Assembly: GCA_963541805.1 (NCBI GenBank)
Contig: CAUTVF010000013.1
Coordinates: 1-18,533, forward strand
Source of the DNA: CAUTVF01 sp963541805
Lineage (GTDB): Bacteria > Pseudomonadota > Alphaproteobacteria > Rs-D84 > CASDRH01
DNA: 18,533 nt
Direction: 5' to 3'
Of this stretch, positions 15,995-18,533 are shown in pieces (the stretch's first letter is position 1; every line of letters starts with the position of its first letter). The notes beneath the pieces are model-generated. The model saw nothing but the letters and a program-made list of their open reading frames with translations. It was not told where the DNA came from and ran no database searches. The position numbers and the translations under genes were made by a program.

Positions 15995-16315
15995 TCAATC
16001 ATCCGGTAATAGAGATTTACATTTTGTATATAAACATTTGCAATGATTGCTAATGAATGCAAATTCATTTATCAATAATACACATGGTACAAATCCAGCT
16101 AAAATAATAAAAATAGCACAAGGCCAGCCATATTCAAAGCCAGACAATTCCCATAAGTAGCTCATAAAATGAAAAAGCGGTATCATAGCGAATAACAATA
16201 ATCTTGCAATCAGCATAAACATATAACTTATAAATTTATACATTCTGCACAATTTACGCAAATCACGTTTGTTCAAACGTTTTAAATCAGAACATTTTTT
16301 GGATCTGGTAAACAT
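15995..16315 (-). CDS. Small two-helix membrane protein, function unknown
   Basis: No family recognised. The ATG at 16313-16315 has a strong TAGGAGGT ribosome-binding site at about 16321-16328, which settles the start; the frame is open 21 codons further but without signal. The 106-residue product has a basic N-terminal 25 residues (SKK, KRLNKRDLRK), a hydrophobic helix about 27-50, a polar link, and a second helix about 66-86. The tail has clustered cysteines (HCKCLYTKC, about 92-100) and ends LLPDD. The positive N-terminus predicts both ends in the cytoplasm. It has its own likely promoter and shares the terminator after recF. It lies next to a secreted cysteine-rich gene on the same strand, but a shared function is only a guess. 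Confidence 0.65.
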   Translation of the reverse strand: MFTRSKKCSDLKRLNKRDLRKLCRMYKFISYMFMLIARLLLFAMIPLFHFMSYLWELSGFEYGWPCAIFIILAGFVPCVLLINEFAFISNHCKCLYTKCKSLLPDD

Positions 16316-16350
16316 TACAAACCTCCTAAAAATAATATTATTTGCGTGAT

Positions 16351-16378
16351 ATTGTGAACAAATTATATTATTTGTCAA
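16351..16378 (-). promoter_or_regulatory. Candidate promoter of the small membrane protein gene
   Basis: On the minus strand, a perfect TTGACA (16373-16378), a 16-base spacer and CACAAT (16351-16356) lead into a leader of about 30 bases with a strong ribosome-binding site. The -10 matches TATAAT at 4 of 6 positions. Confidence 0.5.
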
Positions 16379-16397
16379 ATAAATTATATTTAATTAA

Positions 16398-16458
16398 ATG
16401 TTGATAACAAAGGTCAACATATCCTCAGTTAACTTGGAGGAAAAAGAGGATATGTTGA
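16398..16458 (-). promoter_or_regulatory. Intergenic hairpin with alternative pairings (terminator or attenuator)
   Basis: TCAACATATCCTC (16414-16426) pairs perfectly over 13 bp with 16446-16458 across a 19-base loop. A third element ATGTTGA (16398-16404) can instead pair with TCAACAT at 16414-16420, so two folds exclude each other. It lies between two minus-strand genes, after the stop of the secreted protein and before the promoter of the small membrane protein. Its position suits a terminator, but only a weak U-tract (CCTTTGTT) follows on the minus strand. Confidence 0.5.
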
Positions 16459-16465
16459 AAGAAAA

Positions 16466-17233
16466 CTAATTACTAATTAGATTAGGATCATATAATTTTC
16501 CTAATTTAACATCAGTTTTTAAAGTAGGTGAGAAACATGTTGTTATATGATAAGTATAGTATTCATTGTAGTATCTTGTTTCAGTTGAACTAGTATCATA
16601 GCCATAATTAAGACAATAATATTGTCTCTCTCCACCGTCATAACTACAATCACCACATCCATAACTATCAAAAGCTAGATGCCAGGCAACACTACATTCG
16701 CTACCTCTGTTGTTATATCTTTTCCTTTTAGTTCCATAACATGCCCACCAACCATTCTTCTTGCTAGTTATTCTTGCAGCACAAAATCCACAGGTACAAC
16801 TTTGTACCTGTGCTACATATTTTACATTGCAGCTATTTGTTGATTTTACCGATCCGTCCCTACATGTATACGTACTGTGTGAATAATCCTTATGATATAC
16901 TGAAAACTTACTTGTCCAACCAACATTGTCATATATATGATCCTGGGAAGTATTTTTATCTGCTACTACCCATTTTTTGCAATTAATAGTTCCTTTAATA
17001 GTTGATGAGTTTATCATTGTATTGTCATCGAATATATATTCCCATACTTCACAGTAATTTAAACTGTTATTTGTAACATCTCTTGTTTCTACTTTACACT
17101 CTGCAATACCGGAAATAACTCGACCATCATTAGAAGTTCCTGCCAAAGAAGGATTAGTAAAATTCAATAACAAAAAAACAGATATACAATAAAATAATAA
17201 ATAGAATAATTTATCATAAACACACCTATCCAT
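16466..17233 (-). CDS. Secreted cysteine-rich protein under a poly-G promoter
   Basis: No family recognised. The start at 17231-17233 is fixed by AGGAGG (about 17239-17244). A longer frame to 17305 is rejected because it would swallow the promoter. The 255-residue product has a signal peptide: hydrophobic core 9-25 and a likely cleavage after Ser-Leu-Ala at residue 31. The mature part has 14 cysteines (46, 61, 85, 124, 135, 146, 148, 151, 165, 180, 193, 196, 207, 233), clustered as CTCGFC (146-151) and GCGDC (192-196). The last third is rich in Tyr, Ser, Gly and Thr. An even number of cysteines suggests a disulfide-bonded exported protein. It resembles the gene at 340 in general type (signal peptide, Cys-rich) but no shared motif was found. 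A surface location is inferred. Expression is probably switched by the nine-G tract in its promoter. Confidence 0.75.
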   Translation of the reverse strand: MDRCVYDKLFYLLFYCISVFLLLNFTNPSLAGTSNDGRVISGIAECKVETRDVTNNSLNYCEVWEYIFDDNTMINSSTIKGTINCKKWVVADKNTSQDHIYDNVGWTSKFSVYHKDYSHSTYTCRDGSVKSTNSCNVKYVAQVQSCTCGFCAARITSKKNGWWACYGTKRKRYNNRGSECSVAWHLAFDSYGCGDCSYDGGERQYYCLNYGYDTSSTETRYYNEYYTYHITTCFSPTLKTDVKLGKLYDPNLISN

Positions 17234-17265
17234 AACACCCTCCTGATAATCAAAAAATTTTTTGC

Positions 17266-17292
17266 ATTCTACCCCCCCCCAGGGTTTGTCAA
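17266..17292 (-). promoter_or_regulatory. Promoter with a nine-G tract between -35 and -10 (phase-variable type)
   Basis: On the minus strand a perfect -35 TTGACA (17287-17292) and a -10 TAGAAT (17266-17271, 5 of 6) flank a spacer of 15 bases, AACCCT then nine G (17272-17280). The spacer is two short of the optimal 17; eleven Gs would give 17. Neisseria porA is switched by a G-run in the same place. About 30 bases further on lies the start codon of the secreted cysteine-rich gene with a strong ribosome-binding site. Confidence 0.75.
17272..17280. repeat. Nine-base C/G homopolymer
   Basis: Nine consecutive C on the plus strand (G on the minus strand), the longest G/C run seen in this AT-rich window. 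It fills most of the spacer of the promoter at 17266-17292. Confidence 0.95.
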
Positions 17293-17335
17293 GGGTTTTC
17301 TGCAAAAATTACATATCAAACTTGTAATATACTTA

Positions 17336-17364
17336 TTGCCATTTATTTAGAATGTGATTAGAAT
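17336..17364 (+). promoter_or_regulatory. Candidate promoter of typA
   Basis: TTGCCA (17336-17341), a 17-base spacer and TAGAAT (17359-17364) lie about 45 bases before the typA ATG at 17410, with a ribosome-binding site AAAGG just upstream of the start. It is divergent from, and does not overlap, the poly-G promoter. Confidence 0.45.
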
Positions 17365-17409
17365 CAACCCTCTAGAATTTTTTAAAAATACGATTATTAA
17401 AGGTAGAAA

Positions 17410-18533
17410 ATGGAAATAAGAAATATTGCAATTATTGCACACGTTGATCATGGAAAAACGACTCTTGTTGATTCCATGCTTCGACAATCTGGCACATTTG
17501 CAGCACATGAAAAAATTGTTGATCGGGTTATGGACAGTGGGGATTTGGAAAAAGAAAGGGGAATTACAATATCTGCAAAACCTGCCTCTATTATTTGGAA
17601 TAATTATAAAATTAATATAATTGATACCCCAGGGCATGCAGATTTTGGTGGAGAAGTAGAGCGAATTTTATCAATGGTGGATGGGGTAATATTATTGGTT
17701 GACTCTTCAGAAGGCCCACTTCCACAGACAAAGTTTGTTTTATCAAAAGCTTTAAAATTAGGGTTAAATCCAATCGTTTTGATTAATAAAGTTGATCGCA
17801 CAGATGCGAGGCCAGAAGAAGTACATACAGAAATTTTTGATTTATTTGATAAACTTGGGGCAACAAACACTCAATTGGATTTTCCAACATTATTTTCGGT
17901 TGGCCGTGATGGATGGGCGGTTAAAGATTTAGAACATGATGAGCGAAAAGATTTAACACCTTTGTTTGAAACAATTATATCACATATTCCGGGCCCTAAA
18001 ATTAACATTGACAAACCATTTTCAATGTTGGCAACTACTTTAGAGTCTGATAATTATTTGGGACGTATTTTAACCGGTAAAATTGAAACTGGAACTGTAC
18101 GTGTTGGTCAAGCAGTTAAGGCATTAAGTAAAGACGGAAAATTAATTGAACAATGTCGCATTACAAAAATTGTGTCATTGCAGGGGGTTAACCGTGTTCC
18201 ATTAAATGAGGCAAGTTCTGGCGATATTGTGATAATTGCAGGTTTTTCAAAAGCAACTGTTGCAGATACTTTATGTGCATTGGAAGTAAACACGCCACTT
18301 GATGCACTGCCAATTGATCCACCAACACTTACAATGACTTTTTCTGTTAATACTTCCCCATTTGCCGGCAGATCAGGTGGTACAAAATTAACATCCAGAA
18401 TGATTGGGGATTATTTGATAAAAGAAGCAGAGACAAATATCGCATTAAAGGTAACCCAATCAGATAATAAAGAGTCTTATGAAGTTTCTGGAAGGGGAGA
18501 GTTGCAACTTGGAATTTTAATTGAAACAATGCG
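17410..18533 (+). CDS. typA: Ribosome-associated GTPase TypA/BipA (partial, runs off right edge)
   Basis: TypA (BipA) is a translational GTPase of the EF-G/LepA group that binds ribosomes and helps large-subunit assembly, mostly under stress or cold. The frame is open from ATG 17410 (AAAGG upstream) to the window end, 374 complete codons of a protein usually near 600. The GTP motifs are all there: G1 AHVDHGKT (10-17), G2 RGIT (50-53), G3 DTPGH (72-76) and G4 NKVD (126-129). The start EIRNIAIIAHVDHGKTTL and the block DSGDLEKERGITI are typical of TypA rather than EF-G or LepA. Domain II follows from about 200, and the last visible part (SGRGELQLGILIETM) is the start of domain III. The C-terminal domain specific to TypA lies outside the window. 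Confidence 0.95.
   Translation, partial: MEIRNIAIIAHVDHGKTTLVDSMLRQSGTFAAHEKIVDRVMDSGDLEKERGITISAKPASIIWNNYKINIIDTPGHADFGGEVERILSMVDGVILLVDSSEGPLPQTKFVLSKALKLGLNPIVLINKVDRTDARPEEVHTEIFDLFDKLGATNTQLDFPTLFSVGRDGWAVKDLEHDERKDLTPLFETIISHIPGPKINIDKPFSMLATTLESDNYLGRILTGKIETGTVRVGQAVKALSKDGKLIEQCRITKIVSLQGVNRVPLNEASSGDIVIIAGFSKATVADTLCALEVNTPLDALPIDPPTLTMTFSVNTSPFAGRSGGTKLTSRMIGDYLIKEAETNIALKVTQSDNKESYEVSGRGELQLGILIETM

Noticed and set aside
16452..16469. Plus-strand mini-frame of five codons after GGAGG, as a leader peptide
   Set aside because: No plus-strand gene follows closely, and the bases are accounted for by the hairpin and the end of a minus-strand gene.
17234..17305. Longer start for the minus-strand cysteine-rich gene, which would place the nine-G tract inside the coding region (translational switch)
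   Set aside because: The shorter start has AGGAGG at correct distance and begins a proper signal peptide; the longer one has no ribosome-binding site, buries the signal peptide, and overlaps a -35/-10 pair.
1..18533. CRISPR arrays, tRNA or rRNA genes, insertion sequences, phage genes
   Set aside because: No regularly spaced repeats, no cloverleaf with a T-loop motif, no transposase- or integrase-like protein were seen on either strand.

Overview
The window is strongly AT-rich and gene-dense. Its gene content points to an alphaproteobacterium: a RuvX-like gene divergent from gatCAB, then miaB, ybeY and lnt, a TsaB-RimI fusion, a YmdB-type phosphodiesterase and recF. The base composition and loss of usual neighbours (no phoH between miaB and ybeY, no CorC-type gene before lnt) suggest a reduced, probably host-associated lineage. 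The exact lineage cannot be set from sequence reading alone; the order-level idea (Rickettsiales/Holosporales-like or AT-rich gut Rhodospirillales-like) is inference.

Layout. 1-86 (-) is the signal-peptide end of a gene running off the left edge, divergent from a 565-residue secreted cysteine-rich protein (340-2037). A divergent ruvX-like gene (2079-2585, -) precedes a long + strand operon: gatC, gatA, gatB (Glu/Asp-tRNA amidotransferase), miaB (tRNA methylthiotransferase), ybeY (rRNA maturation endonuclease), a double-length lnt holding two complete Lnt modules, and a left-handed beta-helix O-acetyltransferase gene. The last is split by a 7-G run. Convergent to it is a tsaB-rimI fusion (-). 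A second + operon holds PAS-GGDEF (degenerate), ymdB and recF, closed by a strong hairpin terminator. Next come two - strand envelope genes, a small two-helix membrane protein and a secreted 14-cysteine protein. Divergent from them is the start of typA/bipA, which runs off the right edge.

The most interesting signal is a pair of homopolymeric G tracts, which stand out in such AT-rich DNA. One (9 G, 17272-17280) lies exactly between a perfect -35 (TTGACA) and a good -10 (TAGAAT) of the secreted cysteine-rich gene. This is the architecture of promoter phase variation known from Neisseria porA. The other (7 G, 11256-11262) lies near the start of the O-acetyltransferase gene and puts it out of frame; adding one G restores a 232-residue protein. 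Both genes look like envelope or surface genes, so this genome may use slipped-strand contingency loci of both the transcriptional and translational kind. Both are in a predicted weak or OFF state in this sequence.

Other oddities are the tandem Lnt fusion, in which the first module has Cys-Asn-Glu in place of Cys-Tyr-Glu; a RuvX lacking one catalytic Asp; a PAS-GGDEF protein without an active GGDEF motif; a compact GNAT domain fused to TsaB; and an imperfect 73-residue cysteine repeat in the 565-residue secreted protein. No tRNA, rRNA, CRISPR array, insertion sequence or transposase was seen.
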